Below, piece by piece: positions 17,876-26,189 of a stretch of 61,558 nucleotides of DNA. Position 1 is the first letter of the stretch. Every line of letters starts with the position of its first letter. The notes below the pieces were generated by a model. The model did no database searches. It worked only from the letters and a program-made list of their open reading frames with translations, and was not told the origin of the DNA. Source of the stretch: Lentisphaerae bacterium ADurb.Bin242 (lineage in GTDB: Bacteria; Verrucomicrobiota; Lentisphaeria; Victivallales; UBA1829); the NCBI GenBank assembly GCA_002069785.1, contig MWCA01000025.1:1-61558 (forward strand). The letters run 5' to 3'. Both the position numbers and the translations under genes were made by a program.

Positions 17876-20440
17876 ATGGCAGAAAAAGCTGATTTGAGTG
17901 GACTGCGATGTTTGCAGTTACTGTTGGCACAATTCCGGCGGGATGTGAATTTTGCCGCGCTGCTGACGGAGGAGATCCGGGAGGCATACCGGCAATCTCC
18001 GTATGATACGTTGTTCCGGCTGGCGGAGGAACAGAAACTCCGTCCGGAGAAGGGTTCGGAAATTCGTACGGCACTGGCGACCTATTCCGGGCCCGTCCTT
18101 GCGAAGTTGTCGAATGAAAAATGGATACTGATTTTGGACAGTCGTTCGATTTTCTCCTCTGAAAAAACCGTTATTTTCGATCCGGCCGTCGGGGACGGCG
18201 ATCCGCCCAAAATGATTCAGGTTCCGTCCTCGCAACTTCTGGAGCGGCTTTCGGAGCCATTCATTCTATTCCGGAACCGGACACAGATCGATCCTTCCAA
18301 ACAAACGAAACTGTTTGCATTTTCCGCGATGGCGGGTCATCACAATACGCCGGTGGATGTCCGGGAGGTCATGCACCGGTATGCGGTCGGCGAAGAGGAA
18401 GTCCGGGACGCCCTGTTCCGGGAAATCGTTTCGGATTACCGCTTCAAAATGAAGCGGGTTGCGCTGTCATGGGAGAACTTGCCTGGAAGTTCCTCGGTCT
18501 TTCCGATGATTGCCGTCAAAAAGAACGGCAAATATGCTGTTTTCTGCGGAATGAGAAAACTGGATGACGGAAATCTGCAAGCTGTCGTCCTGGACCCGGA
18601 ATCGCCGCGTCATGCGACTCCGGAACGGTTTGATTTTCCGGCCCGGGAAGAATTCGAGGCTGTTTTTTCCGGACACTTTGTCCTGTTGAAAAAGATTTAT
18701 AAACTTTCGGATGAAAGCCAGCCGTTTTCGCTGCGCTGGTTCATTCCGGAATTCATCAAAAACAGAACGGTTTTCGGGGAGATCGCCCTCATGGTGGCGA
18801 TCCTGACGATTTTTTCCCTGATCATTCCGCTGTTCTTTCAGATCGTGGTGGACAAGGTCCTCACCAACCAGGCGTACAACACGCTCAATGTGATCGGGAT
18901 CGGAGTCCTTCTGGCGATCGTGTTCAACGCGCTGATCAATTACGTAAGAAGCTATCTATTACTCTTCGCCACCAACAAGATCGACATTTCCACGGCGATG
19001 AAGACCTTTGCGCACCTGATGAGGCTTCCCGTGGATTTTTTCGAGCGGGTCCCTTCGGGGGTGCTTCTCAAACACATGCAGCAGACCGAAAAAATCCGCG
19101 GATTCCTCTCGGGGAACCTTTTCTTTACGATTCTGGATTTGTTTGCGTTGTGCGTATTTGTCCCGTTCCTGCTGTTTTACAGCGTGCGGCTGACCTTGAT
19201 CGTGCTGGGCTTTTCGGCCTTGATGGCGCTGGTGATCGCCTCCCTGATCAAACCGTTCCAGCGTCGGCTGGATGAACTGTATCAGGCGGAAGGAAAACGC
19301 CAAAGCATGCTGGTCGAATCCATTCACGGCATCCGGACGGTCAAATCCCTGGCGCTGGAGCCGGTGGAAAAAAAGGCCTGGGACGATTCGAGCGCCTATG
19401 CGATCCAGTCTTATTTCCGGGTCGGGAAGATTTCGATGACCGCCCAGAGCATCAGCCAGATGCTGGAAATGATGATGACCGTCTGCGTGATCTGGGTCGG
19501 TGCGCACCTGGTGTTCAGTCATGCCATCAGCGTCGGTGCTTTGATCGCGTTTCAGATGCTGGCCGGGCGTGTGACCGGGCCGCTGGTGAAAATGGTCGGA
19601 CTCATTCACGAATACCAGCAGATCGCGCTGTCCGTCCGTATGCTCGGCGTTGTCATGAATACCTCTCCCGAACCGGCGGGCGGAGGCGTCCGGAATCCGT
19701 TCAAGGGAGCGATCGAATTCGAGGATGTCAGCTTCCAATACCGCCCCGATCTTCCGCAGGTCATCCGGGATTTCTCTTTGCAGCTGCCGCCCGGGACCAC
19801 ACTGGGGCTGGTAGGACGTTCGGGGTCCGGGAAAACGACTCTGACCAAACTTCTCATCGGGCTGTATCCGGTGTCAAGAGGACTCATCAAGCTGGACGGC
19901 ATCGACATCCGGGAAATCGACAAAGTCCATCTGCGGCGGAACATCGGCGTGGTTCTCCAGGAAAACTATTTTTTCAGCGGAACCGTCCGCGCCAACATCA
20001 GCCTGCCCAAGCAGAACGCAGCCCTGGAGGAAGTGATTTATGCCGCGAAACTGGCCGGTGCGGATGAGTTCATCCAGAAGCTGCCCCGGGGGTATGACAC
20101 GCTTCTGGAAGAAAATGCCTCCAATCTGTCCGGCGGACAGAAACAGCGTCTGGCGATCGCACGCGCCCTGCTGACGAATCCTCCGATCCTGATTTTCGAC
20201 GAAGCGACCAGTTCGCTGGATCCGGAAAGTGAAACGGTGATCCGGAAAAACCTGAAGGCGATCGCGCAGGGGCGGACGGTTCTGATTATTTCGCACCGGC
20301 TCAGCATCGTCAGCAGCGCAGACCGGATTCTGGTGCTGGATAACGGCGCGCTGGATTCGGATGGAACCCATAAGGAACTGCTTCTGAAGCGGGGAATCTA
20401 CAGTGAATTCTGGAATCAGCAGATGCGGGGGGAAGAATAA
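17876..20440 (+). CDS. Type I secretion ABC transporter (HlyB-like) with two C39-like domains
   Basis: 854 residues, longer than HlyB (about 707). Residues about 1-110 and 150-285 each look like a C39 peptidase-like domain. In the first, SGLRCLQLL aligns with DCGxxCL but has Ser at the catalytic Cys position, so it should be non-proteolytic. Membrane segments span about 300-560 (IALMVAILTIFSLIIPLFF; LFFTILDLFALCVFVPFLL). The ATPase has Walker A GRSGSGKTT (647-655), Q-loop LQENYFFSGT, signature LSGGQKQRLAIARA, Walker B ILIFDEATSSLD and switch ISHRL. It pairs with the HlyD-type adaptor three bases downstream. No outer-membrane channel gene is present, and no RTX substrate is seen. Confidence 0.9.
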   Translation: MAEKADLSGLRCLQLLLAQFRRDVNFAALLTEEIREAYRQSPYDTLFRLAEEQKLRPEKGSEIRTALATYSGPVLAKLSNEKWILILDSRSIFSSEKTVIFDPAVGDGDPPKMIQVPSSQLLERLSEPFILFRNRTQIDPSKQTKLFAFSAMAGHHNTPVDVREVMHRYAVGEEEVRDALFREIVSDYRFKMKRVALSWENLPGSSSVFPMIAVKKNGKYAVFCGMRKLDDGNLQAVVLDPESPRHATPERFDFPAREEFEAVFSGHFVLLKKIYKLSDESQPFSLRWFIPEFIKNRTVFGEIALMVAILTIFSLIIPLFFQIVVDKVLTNQAYNTLNVIGIGVLLAIVFNALINYVRSYLLLFATNKIDISTAMKTFAHLMRLPVDFFERVPSGVLLKHMQQTEKIRGFLSGNLFFTILDLFALCVFVPFLLFYSVRLTLIVLGFSALMALVIASLIKPFQRRLDELYQAEGKRQSMLVESIHGIRTVKSLALEPVEKKAWDDSSAYAIQSYFRVGKISMTAQSISQMLEMMMTVCVIWVGAHLVFSHAISVGALIAFQMLAGRVTGPLVKMVGLIHEYQQIALSVRMLGVVMNTSPEPAGGGVRNPFKGAIEFEDVSFQYRPDLPQVIRDFSLQLPPGTTLGLVGRSGSGKTTLTKLLIGLYPVSRGLIKLDGIDIREIDKVHLRRNIGVVLQENYFFSGTVRANISLPKQNAALEEVIYAAKLAGADEFIQKLPRGYDTLLEENASNLSGGQKQRLAIARALLTNPPILIFDEATSSLDPESETVIRKNLKAIAQGRTVLIISHRLSIVSSADRILVLDNGALDSDGTHKELLLKRGIYSEFWNQQMRGEE

Positions 20441-20443
20441 AAA

Positions 20444-21757
20444 ATGAAGGACGCGATTCCCCGTGAGATCATTGATTTTCAGCCGGATGCGCTGGAGATC
20501 AAAAATGAGCGTCTGCCGCCTGCCATTCGTTTCTGTGTCTGGGCTCCGTTCCTTCTGGTGATGATTGCGATCGTCTGGGCGTGTCTCGCGGGAGTGGACG
20601 TGGTGGTCCAGGCCGAAGGCAAACTCGTCACGGACAATCCGACCATCGTGATGAAACCGCTGGAACGTTCCGTCATCAAGAAAATCAACGTGCGGATCGG
20701 GGACATTGTCAAAAAAGACCAGCCGCTGATCACCTTCGACCCCACGATCAACAATGCGGATGCGGAACGTCTGAAAAATGAAATCGACGCGCTGACCGCC
20801 CAGCTGAACCGTCTTCGGGCGGAATTCGAAAACAAACCTTATTCCGGCGGGCCGAACCAGTTTGAACGGTGGCAGTTTGCCATTTTCAAGCAGAGACAGG
20901 AATATTACCGCGAAAAGATGAATTATTATTCCGAGGCCCTTTTACAGTGGAACGCTTCCGAAAAGAGCAAGAAGGATTCCCTCGCCAAACAGAAGGAACG
21001 GTTGAAGGAAGTCTTCCGTCTTGAACATATGTACAAACAACTTCACGCCAAGAACGCGGCCTCGCTGAAGGATTTGATCCAGATGTCCATGGACCGCATG
21101 TCCATGGAGGCGACCGTGGATTCCCTTTCCAATGATATCCTGGAGCTGGAGCATAAACGGGGAACGACGCAGGCCGAAAAAAACGCTTTCGTTCAGGAGT
21201 GGCGGAACAAGCTCTCGGAAGACATGGTGACCGTGGAACGCAACCTGACCGGCAATCTCAAGGAATATGCGCAGACCGCCCAGCTGATTGAATATGTCTG
21301 CCTCCGGGCTCCCTGCGACGCGGTCGTCCATGAAATCTCCTCGTTTTCCCCGGGCTCGGCGGTTCGCGAGGCGGAAGCGCTGATTACCCTGGTGCCCCTG
21401 ACCGGACATATCGAACTGGAAGCGGAAGTACGCCCGCAGGATATCGGCAAGGTCGCCATCGGTTCCTCCGCAAGAATCAAGCTGACCTCGTATCCCTTCC
21501 AGAAACACGGAACGTTGGACGGGATCGTCCGCAATATTTCCGAGGACACTTTACAGCGGGAACAAGGCGGAGTCCCCGTTTATTATTACCGTGCCCGGAT
21601 CACCGTCGGCGGCAAACTGGAACAGGTGAAAAAGGATTTCCGCCTGATTCCCGGGATGGAAGCCCAGGCGGAAATCAAATGCGGACAGCGCCGCGTGATC
21701 GAATATATCCTGTATCCGCTGATCAAGGCGCTCGACGAAACGGCAAGGGAACCGTGA
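20444..21757 (+). CDS. HlyD-family membrane fusion protein
   Basis: 437 residues. One N-terminal membrane segment (about 28-50, VWAPFLLVMIAIVWACLAGV) leads into the lipoyl/barrel-sandwich half (VVVQAEGKLV; IKKINVRIGDIVKKDQPLI). A long coiled coil follows (about 105-285, rich in Lys/Glu/Gln), then the second lipoyl half (LRAPCDAVVHEISSFSPGS) and beta-barrel (EVRPQDIGKVAIGSSARIKL). It bridges the inner-membrane ATPase to an outer-membrane channel in type I secretion. It lies three bases after the HlyB-like gene and was probably co-transcribed with it. Confidence 0.9.
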   Translation: MKDAIPREIIDFQPDALEIKNERLPPAIRFCVWAPFLLVMIAIVWACLAGVDVVVQAEGKLVTDNPTIVMKPLERSVIKKINVRIGDIVKKDQPLITFDPTINNADAERLKNEIDALTAQLNRLRAEFENKPYSGGPNQFERWQFAIFKQRQEYYREKMNYYSEALLQWNASEKSKKDSLAKQKERLKEVFRLEHMYKQLHAKNAASLKDLIQMSMDRMSMEATVDSLSNDILELEHKRGTTQAEKNAFVQEWRNKLSEDMVTVERNLTGNLKEYAQTAQLIEYVCLRAPCDAVVHEISSFSPGSAVREAEALITLVPLTGHIELEAEVRPQDIGKVAIGSSARIKLTSYPFQKHGTLDGIVRNISEDTLQREQGGVPVYYYRARITVGGKLEQVKKDFRLIPGMEAQAEIKCGQRRVIEYILYPLIKALDETAREP

Positions 21758-21964
21758 GGGAGGCTGTCTTAAAAGAGGAAGGATTCATATTCGAAATGAG
21801 TTGTTCGGGCAAACAGGCCATATGGAAGGAGAGGAGGATTATTTTAAGGGAAAATAACACGTAAGATTTCAGAAAACATTCAGGTGAGTTCGCAAAAGTT
21901 GTATGATGAAAAAGGAAAATCCGTTGTGGGTCAATCAGAAATTGAACTTGGAAAGGGGAAAGAA

Positions 21965-22567
21965 ATGCGTTCAAGAAAAATAGCAGTAAGACTGGCATTG
22001 TTGTCCGTAATGTCAATCACCATGGCACTGATGACAGGATGTGCTTTTGGAGACCGCCATTTGACTTTAAATCCAGTTTATATGGATAAAGTGCCTTCCG
22101 TAACGACAGCGAAATCAAAGGTACAGGTTGTTCCGCCGGTCGACAAGAGAACTGAACAGAAAGCGAATCTGGTGGGATATGTCAGGAATGGGTATGGAAT
22201 GCATACTGCTGACGTTCTCGCGGATAACAGCATCGCCGAGTGGGTGCAAAGCTGTATCGCGGAGAATTTGAAAAATGCCGGATTCAAGGTGAATAACGGG
22301 GAAATAAATCCCTTTGGATTGTGTGTCGCGACCTCAATCCGCACGCTGGAATGCGACAGCGGGATGTCTTTGAAGGCAACGGTTGCCCTCGACATTGAAT
22401 TGAAGGAAAAGAATGTGCCTTTTTTCAGCCGGACTTTTGTCGGAAAAGCTTCCAAAGTGAATTGGGCCGCATCCTCTGAAGAGTTCCGCGCCACCTTGAC
22501 CAATGCCATGCAGGACTGTCTGAACCAGGCAATGCCTGTCCTGGTGAAAGAACTAGAGGGACGATAA
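21965..22567 (+). CDS. YajG-like lipoprotein
   Basis: 200 residues from the ATG at 21965, chosen because AAAGGGGA precedes it and a lipoprotein signal follows (RKIAVRLALLSVMSITMALM, lipobox MTGC). The mature part has the YajG-like layout: VVPPVDKR, then GYVRNGYGMHTADVLADNSI, a helix WVQSCIAENLKNAGFKV, and an end LTNAMQDCLNQAMPVLVKEL. Such lipoproteins are found in cell envelopes; their role is poorly known. It lies 207 bases after the HlyD gene, so it could belong to the secretion locus as an envelope accessory. A long hairpin follows it. Confidence 0.7.
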   Translation: MRSRKIAVRLALLSVMSITMALMTGCAFGDRHLTLNPVYMDKVPSVTTAKSKVQVVPPVDKRTEQKANLVGYVRNGYGMHTADVLADNSIAEWVQSCIAENLKNAGFKVNNGEINPFGLCVATSIRTLECDSGMSLKATVALDIELKEKNVPFFSRTFVGKASKVNWAASSEEFRATLTNAMQDCLNQAMPVLVKELEGR

Positions 22568-22572
22568 ACTGA

Positions 22573-22636
22573 AAAAGTCAAAATGTCATCTTGGTAAGTA
22601 TATCAATCCCAGATTCAAGACGGCATTTTGACTTTT
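22573..22636 (+). terminator. Long inverted repeat after the lipoprotein gene
   Basis: AAAAGTCAAAATG (22573-22585) and CATTTTGACTTTT (22624-22636) are perfect 13-bp arms, with a further TCTTG/CAAGA pairing inside. It begins six bases after the lipoprotein stop, and the right arm supplies a T-rich end. It may work as a terminator, but the long loop and AT-rich stem also fit a small mobile-element remnant. Confidence 0.5.
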
Positions 22637-22882
22637 GGGAAGGCAAATTCATGACGGGAAGCAATGCCAAATGAAAACATTCCTGATGCAACTTCAAGGA
22701 TAAAGGGTGATGGAAATTCCCCACCGTTCAAGTTTGAACAAGCGAAAATACCATGCGGAAAAACGAACAATGTTGTTTATGTTTTCTGCAGCTGACGGGC
22801 TCTTATAATGTATTTACGCAGTAAAATTGGCCGCAAGGATGCATCCGCAAATTAATTAGGATTCCCGAATGGCTGGCTCAAA

Positions 22883-22912
22883 GGCCTCCTGCATTTTACC
22901 ATGCAGGAGGCC
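22883..22912. terminator. 12-bp perfect hairpin between convergent genes
   Basis: GGCCTCCTGCAT (22883-22894), loop TTTACC, ATGCAGGAGGCC (22901-22912). It lies 31 bases past the stop of the leftward gene at 22943. U-tracts on both sides are short (TTTG on minus; GGGTTT on plus), so it may be bidirectional. Confidence 0.6.
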
Positions 22913-22942
22913 GTCTGGGTTTATGTTTTGCTTCTTCCCGAG

Positions 22943-23755
22943 TTAACGTCGGGACCATGTACCGTAAAACCACTTCAGGTAATCTCGAAACCATTCCACC
23001 TGACGACGGTGTGTTTCACGGGAGAACCAGCCGCTTTGGAGGATGCACCAGTCCTGAATATTGCCGATCCGCAGTTCATCTCCGATTCGTTTGCTTTGGG
23101 TTTTCATCAGCTTGAGAGCCATCGGCGCGGAATGGTCCTTGGCAAAACCGTAATGATGGAGAAACATCCCCTGCATAATGGGTTTTTCATACAACTGCCG
23201 GTAACGGATGATGTCATGATAATATCGGGCATCCCAATACTCCTTGGTGGAGGTCCAAACCCATAGATTCAGCACGTCAAAGAAATCCTTGTATGGAAGA
23301 AGTTCCTCCGGATTCTGCCAGGTGTAGCGGACCACATAGAGTTCCAGTTCCGGGTTTTCGCTGCGGAGCGCATTCCGGACTTCTTTCAGTTGGGCTGGAG
23401 TCATATCGGCGCTGGGCCCTTTGTATGTATGGCCGCGATCCAGAAAATCATCGAGGATGGCGCCATGGATATTCGGGAAAGTCCTGGAAAACCGGCTGAC
23501 GGCTTTTGCGCTTTCGATATAATTTCCGTGCCGGAGAGCGCAGACGATCTTTCTCATTCCGGCGAGGTATTTGAGATTCTCCTCATTCAGAAGTGCAAGG
23601 TCGTCCATGGAATTCATAAATACCGCATTGTCCGCTCCCAGATACGAACAGGCCGTTTCAAGACTGCAAAAAGTGGGGAGGTTGACAAATGGAGCTTTCC
23701 CGGGAATCTTGTCGAGGACATATCCCCAGACCCATAAATGATTGTTCTTATCCAT
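22943..23755 (-). CDS. Cytoplasmic TIM-barrel-like protein of unknown function
   Basis: 270 residues from the ATG at 23755, chosen because GGAAGG lies 10 bases upstream. It starts eight bases inside the end of the preceding gene, suggesting coupled translation. There is no signal peptide. Motifs such as HLWVWGYVLDKIPG, IHGAILDDFLDRGHTY, LELYVVRYTWQNPEEL and FFDVLNLWVWTSTKEYWD suggest a glycosidase-like barrel with conserved acidic residues (DDF) after a strand. I do not recognise the family. It is the last gene of the leftward operon that begins with the pseudopilin at 36503. Confidence 0.7.
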   Translation of the reverse strand: MDKNNHLWVWGYVLDKIPGKAPFVNLPTFCSLETACSYLGADNAVFMNSMDDLALLNEENLKYLAGMRKIVCALRHGNYIESAKAVSRFSRTFPNIHGAILDDFLDRGHTYKGPSADMTPAQLKEVRNALRSENPELELYVVRYTWQNPEELLPYKDFFDVLNLWVWTSTKEYWDARYYHDIIRYRQLYEKPIMQGMFLHHYGFAKDHSAPMALKLMKTQSKRIGDELRIGNIQDWCILQSGWFSRETHRRQVEWFRDYLKWFYGTWSRR

Positions 23756-26177
23756 ACGTTGCTTTCCTTCCATTCTCTTTTCTGCAATCCTTGTCACATT
23801 TTTTGTTTCCGGATGCACGGGACATGGTTCTTTTCAGAATCAGGGTTTTCCCTTTCGGAAGAGTTCGAGTCAGATATTTTTTCCTTCGGGAAAAGGGATC
23901 CAGAAGAGTGAATGTGCCGCCCGCCAGAGAATGAATCCGGACTTCCGTCACTTTTCCATCCTTCATCCGGGCGGAGATTTCAAACGCACCGGGCGCCATC
24001 AGACGGTGAAAGCCGCCTGTGAAAGACTTCGGCACGCACGGAAACAACCTGATGACTCCGCCATAGGTTTGAAAGACCGCCTCGATCGCCAGAAAAACGA
24101 ATGCGGCCGCGCCTTCGAATACCGGCGGTGCAAGCCGCTTCGCATCCGGATTCGGAGAAGCGCAATGGGATTCCGGAATCCGGCTCTTCATGGGGGTGCC
24201 TTCCTCGTTGGCCCGGACAGGACACGGTATGCCGGAATTCCGGATGTTCCGTTCCGTTGTTTCCGAAGGGAGAATCAAATTCACATTATGGGAAAAAAGT
24301 CCGTTTTCCTTTCCGAACAGGCACAAAAACCGTTCTAGTTCCCGCCAAGAATTTTTCACGGAACCGAGGCGCATGCGGGCAACTGAATTCAGGAATGCGC
24401 TCCATCCGTAATCGAAATGCCATTGGCCCGCAGAATCGGTAAAGGAGCGTTCCAGCGCATTTTTCTCGATGTATTGAAGTGTGTTTTTCGCGGTTTCCGG
24501 GGAAATCTCCGATTCCGCCGGAAAAAATGGATAAAGCAAGTGTCCTCCGAAAAAGAAGTGGTCGGGCGGGATGTCCGGACCGCCATGCCAGCCGCCGCTT
24601 TCCGGGTGACGCGCCAATGGCGGATAATGGGTCAGCAGATCACACCAGCGGGGAAGGAACTCCTGGTCGGAGTTCAGAATTTCGGCTCCCTGAATGACTG
24701 TTTCCAGACAAGGTTTCAGAAGGGCGAGCGTGGCCATGTCGTCGCGGGTCATGGTGAAAATTTCCGGCGGAATGCTCCAATCCAGATGATACATGCCGTC
24801 CGCACTCTTATGCATCAGCGCCATATAGAAATTGACGAACTCCCGCAGAAGAGGATGAATTCTGTTTTTCAACGCTTCCCGGTCCCGTGAAAAGTTCCAC
24901 CAGCGTGCCAGAAGCATTCCGGTGTATGCGCTTCCGCAGAGGGTATAACGGTAGCCCGCCACGGGGTATTCCATGCCCAGCTGATTCATGCAAAGCGGAA
25001 GATAAATCCCGTCGCATCCGAAAAGTGCGCGGGTGTGACGTTTGAGCTCCTCCCTGACATTCCAATAAGTGTCTGCCAGAACCGGAAGGAGTTCGCAATG
25101 ATTGGAGGCGAACAGGGGCATGGCGGGAATCTGGGCGTTCTGGTCGTGGGTGTATCCCTGGGTGGAAAGACCGGGCGCGGTTACGCCGGAATTACCGTAG
25201 AACAATCCGTTCAGGCCGGGCATGGGCGCTTTGCCAAAGGAGGAGGCCGCCGTATAGAGACCGAACGCCCAATAACGCTGAACAGAATGGGATTTTCCGA
25301 AATCAATCCAGCTTTTGTTCCAGAAATCATGCCACCATCTGCGGTGTTCTTCCCGTAGTGCGTCAAATCCGGTTCGGGCGCCCTGCCGGGCTTCCCGGAA
25401 AGCGGCTTCGAGCGGATCGCCGGAGTCGAAGGTCGTTCGAACGGCAAGGAAGAAATCGGCGTCTCCAATCTGCTTGACAGTGGAAAAGGTCCGACCGGAC
25501 TCGATGGGAAACATCGGGATTTCACAATTGATGCCGGCTGTATGAAAGACAACGGCATAAGCGCCTTTGCCGCCGGGAAGGACCTGGCAGAACCCAACGG
25601 CGTCTTTCCATGTTTTCCATTCGGGAAACGGAAGCGTTTCATCCGCGGGGCGGAGCAGTTCGAAGATATGCGGCAGTTTCGAACCGTTGTCGCGAATCCG
25701 GAGACAGAAAAAATTGCTTCCCCGTGGTGCGAACATCGTCAGAACGGGATGCAGATTGTGGCCGTCGACGAACTCTTCCAGTTCGCCGTCGAACAGGGAA
25801 AGGTTCTGAGAGACTTTCGGAACAGTCTGGGCGGCCCACCCGACTGCCTGCCAGAAGCGAAGCCGGAGAACCGCCGCACTCATCGTTTTGCGGTCGCTGC
25901 CTCCTTTGACCGCTTCGGTTTTTCCCATGAAATGACTGTTTTTCCGTTGCATGGAGCGAAGCGTTTTCATGACTTTCCCGTGCGTGAGATATTTGGAGTC
26001 GGGCACAGTCGGATCGAAGACATCGACCTTGTTGATCATCCACTCCAGGTGGGAAGGTGCATACGCGACACTCCCCAGGTTTCCGTTTCCGAAGAAAAAT
26101 CCATCGGTCCAGTTCCAGAAGGCATTTTCCCGGAACCATCTCTGGCTCCGAATCAGTTTTTCCGCACTTTTCCCCAT
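23748..26177 (-). CDS. GH95-like (alpha/alpha)6-barrel glycosidase, cytoplasmic
   Basis: 809 residues; AAGGAAG precedes the ATG and there is no signal peptide. The N-terminal sandwich has FWNWTDGFFFGNGNLGSVAY, like the opening of GH95 enzymes (PIGNGRLGA type). The middle (about 290-640) is a helical barrel with YGNSGVTAPGLSTQGYTHDQ and WSIPPEIFTMTRDD. The end is a beta domain (SFTGGFHRLMAPGAFEISAR, YGGVIRLFPCVPKSF). GH95 includes alpha-L-fucosidases and alpha-L-galactosidases acting by inversion, but the catalytic pattern here is too diverged for me to name a substrate. Its stop overlaps the next gene's start. Confidence 0.7.
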   Translation of the reverse strand: MGKSAEKLIRSQRWFRENAFWNWTDGFFFGNGNLGSVAYAPSHLEWMINKVDVFDPTVPDSKYLTHGKVMKTLRSMQRKNSHFMGKTEAVKGGSDRKTMSAAVLRLRFWQAVGWAAQTVPKVSQNLSLFDGELEEFVDGHNLHPVLTMFAPRGSNFFCLRIRDNGSKLPHIFELLRPADETLPFPEWKTWKDAVGFCQVLPGGKGAYAVVFHTAGINCEIPMFPIESGRTFSTVKQIGDADFFLAVRTTFDSGDPLEAAFREARQGARTGFDALREEHRRWWHDFWNKSWIDFGKSHSVQRYWAFGLYTAASSFGKAPMPGLNGLFYGNSGVTAPGLSTQGYTHDQNAQIPAMPLFASNHCELLPVLADTYWNVREELKRHTRALFGCDGIYLPLCMNQLGMEYPVAGYRYTLCGSAYTGMLLARWWNFSRDREALKNRIHPLLREFVNFYMALMHKSADGMYHLDWSIPPEIFTMTRDDMATLALLKPCLETVIQGAEILNSDQEFLPRWCDLLTHYPPLARHPESGGWHGGPDIPPDHFFFGGHLLYPFFPAESEISPETAKNTLQYIEKNALERSFTDSAGQWHFDYGWSAFLNSVARMRLGSVKNSWRELERFLCLFGKENGLFSHNVNLILPSETTERNIRNSGIPCPVRANEEGTPMKSRIPESHCASPNPDAKRLAPPVFEGAAAFVFLAIEAVFQTYGGVIRLFPCVPKSFTGGFHRLMAPGAFEISARMKDGKVTEVRIHSLAGGTFTLLDPFSRRKKYLTRTLPKGKTLILKRTMSRASGNKKCDKDCRKENGRKATYG

Positions 26178-26189
26178 ATTCGCTTCCTT

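Larger units (their letters stand above)
22568..22942. other. Intergenic region rich in inverted repeats
   Basis: No protein gene recognised. The region holds a 13-bp-arm hairpin (22573-22636), palindromes GTTCAA-GT-TTGAAC (22726-22739) and AACAA-TG-TTGTT (22766-22777), a TATAAT box at 22804-22809, and a 12-bp perfect hairpin (22883-22912). The genes on either side converge on it, so terminators are expected; the extra palindromes and TATAAT are not explained. Confidence 0.55.

Noticed and set aside
22573..22636. Single CRISPR repeat or array
   Set aside because: The repeat is an inverted pair occurring once, with no regularly spaced direct repeats.
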